From contig WHVA01000400.1 in NCBI GenBank assembly GCA_015179125.1, positions 1 to 64,000 on the forward strand: DNA of 64,000 nucleotides. Reading direction: 5' to 3'. The translations under genes were made by a program, and so were the position numbers. Under the pieces are notes generated by a model. That model had not been told where the DNA came from, did no database searches, and was given only the letters and a program-made list of their open reading frames with translations. Shown here one piece after another: positions 62,793 to 64,000 of this stretch. The DNA comes from Gautieria morchelliformis (lineage: Eukaryota > Basidiomycota > Agaricomycetes > Gomphales > Gomphaceae). Positions within the stretch are counted from its first letter, which is position 1. Every line of letters starts with the position of its first letter.

Positions 62793-64000
62793 CTATTTTT
62801 TCACCTCCGTAATGGAGGCCGAAGTCCCCTCGTTAGGGGTCTTCGCTGCCCGACCTTTAGAACCGCTACCGCTGGTAGACTTGTTCTTCGGGCAGTCCTT
62901 GACGATGTGGCCTTTGGTGCCGCAAAGCAGACAAAGGCCTTGGTCGACCCGACGTTGGCGCTCCTTGGGAAGTAGTTTGCCATCCTTCCCGAGCTTGCTC
63001 GAAATGTCGGGCTGGCCCTTGTTGTTCGAAGAGTTGTTATTGGAACCCCTGCCGTTGTTGTTAGTCTTGTTGCGGTTCTTATTGCTGTTGGAACCACTGG
63101 AAGACTGGTTGTTGTTAGTGGCATTGCTGCTGGACTGATTAGCAGTGCGTGCAGGCTGGGAGCTACTACGACCATGGATCATGGCGTCATATTCCTTACG
63201 CTCCCAGTAGCGGCTGTCGCATTCCAGCGCGAAGTTCCTAAGCTCGGCGAGGCTGTGGAATCGAGGGAAGTGAAGTAAGTCGTCCTTGATTCTTTTGGCC
63301 AAGCCCTTGTAGGCGAAGTGTCGGAGGGCCGCATCGTTCCACTGAGTCTGAGTCGAAGCTCGGGCGAAGTCGATAAAGAATCGGCGGCCTTGTGGTGCTC
63401 TTTCATAACGATCTTCTCGAGGTCAATCTCGGCTTGGGCAGCGTTGTCGTATGGGCCGAAGTTGAGCTCGAGCTCGGCTTTGAAGCTGTCCCAGTCCTCG
63501 AGCCAATCTGGCTCGGGTTGGACTTCGCCGAGGATCGCCCGCTCAAAATACTGTAGAGCTGAGCCGGACAGGTAAGAAATAGCATAATGCACCTTCGAGG
63601 CCCCAGTCTTGAACGCTGTGGGACAATCTCGGAAGTTGAGTACGCATTGAAGGAAGAAGGTGCGAAGCTTGGCTTGGTCAGTACCGTCATAACTATCCGG
63701 TTCCTTGACCTTGGCTCGTGCTTCGGACTCGCAAGGTTTCGCGAGTTTGATGAACACTCGACGCATAAGCACGTTGTCCTCGAGGTCACCGAGGTCCTCG
63801 GGTGGTAGGTTGGGGAGATCCTGATCGTTGTCAGAACTTCCCGAGCCATCACCTGGATCACCTGAAGGATCACCGGGGTTAGCCCTACCTTTGCCTTTGT
63901 TACTAGGCTCGGCGGGGTCTGCGAGGGGTATCCCCGGCGACGGTGGTGAATCATCGGGGGCTTCCGAGAAGCGTCGTTGTTCTGATATACCCCGAAGGGT
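62793..64000 (-). pseudogene. Gypsy G1 copy 2 gag
   Basis: From the window edge: acidic/Gly-rich N-terminus, MRRVFIKLAKPCESEARAKV, FFLQCVLNFRDCPTAFKTGA, SYLSGSALQYFERAILGEVQ, WLEDWDSFKAELELNFGPYD (63772-63400), a frameshift near 63390, then DDLLHFPRFHSLAELRNFAL, an Asn/Ser-rich linker, and zinc knuckle GLCLLCGTKGHIVKDCPKNK (C-x2-C-x4-H-x4-C). Stop at 62793. The N-terminus continues outside the window. Confidence 0.88.

Larger units (their letters stand above)
58342..64000 (-). mobile_element. Ty3/Gypsy chromovirus G1, copy 2, RT-deleted
   Basis: Same family as 15919-27192, running off the right edge. Minus-strand order: gag (64000-62793), protease (62740-62400), linker, deletion junction (about 61920), integrase zinc region (61900-61455), integrase core and chromodomain (61376-60294), opposite-strand gene (59061-60175, plus), purine tract and 3' LTR (58888-58342). 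It is less CpG-depleted than copy 1 and therefore likely younger. Confidence 0.92.

Noticed and set aside
1..64000. tRNA and rRNA genes
   Set aside because: No cloverleaf with A/B boxes and no conserved rRNA blocks were noticed by eye; the only tRNA-like signal is the primer-binding complement at 50845. A tRNAscan-type search would be decisive.

Overview
The window looks like a repeat-dense stretch of a filamentous basidiomycete nuclear genome, probably an agaricomycete. The signs are: short introns (45-71 nt) with GT...AG ends and CTRAY-type branch sites; chromodomain Ty3/Gypsy, Ty1/Copia, Helitron, PIF/Harbinger and TA-target DDE elements nested in one another; CpG-decayed repeats; and a fungal-type NLR gene. 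No rRNA, tRNA, CRISPR array or prokaryotic gene was seen.

Layout. 0-2.6 kb: a decayed, unrecognised retroelement-associated ORF split by a solo Copia LTR. 2.6-3.3 kb: a PIF/Harbinger transposase remnant. 3.5-11.2 kb: a noncoding repeat that took a solo Copia LTR and then a 6.4-kb palindromic element with ~3-kb arms, itself hit by LTRs and a 5'-truncated retrocopy. A paralogous copy at 36.2-37.0 kb lacks both insertions and serves as an empty site. 11.2-15.9 kb: Helitron, DDE-element and LTR fragments. 15.9-27.2 kb: a Ty3/Gypsy chromovirus (family G1, copy 1) with a 5-bp target duplication, carrying a nested 3.2-kb DDE transposon and a 1.04-kb LTR-like repeat (family L4).

27.2-35.1 kb is the only stretch that looks like cellular gene space: a patatin / NB-ARC / tetratricopeptide NLR (minus strand, five or six exons, 14 near-identical 42-residue repeats) and a GT8-type glycosyltransferase with one nonsense codon. 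35.1-42.8 kb: a short TA-flanked inverted-repeat element, the empty-site repeat, a Gypsy RT fragment, a truncated DDE transposon, a Helitron helicase fragment and solo LTRs. 42.8-47.5 kb: a second Gypsy family (G2) on the minus strand with nested LTR-like inserts. 47.5-50.3 kb: a near-copy of the Helitron/L4 junction and another DDE transposon fragment. 50.35-55.6 kb: a complete Copia element with nearly identical LTRs and two frame breaks. 56.4-58.3 kb: transposon 3' end, Gypsy RT fragment and a small ORF. 58.3-64.0 kb: a second G1 Gypsy (minus strand) that has lost RT and RNase H and runs off the window.

The two points most worth following are (1) an intron-bearing gene on the opposite strand between pol and the 3' LTR of all three chromodomain Gypsy copies, encoding a Cys6 cluster with Zn2Cys6-type spacing plus a charged coiled coil and acidic tail, and (2) the NLR with its highly homogenised repeat array. 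All identifications come from reading the sequence by eye; no database search was run.
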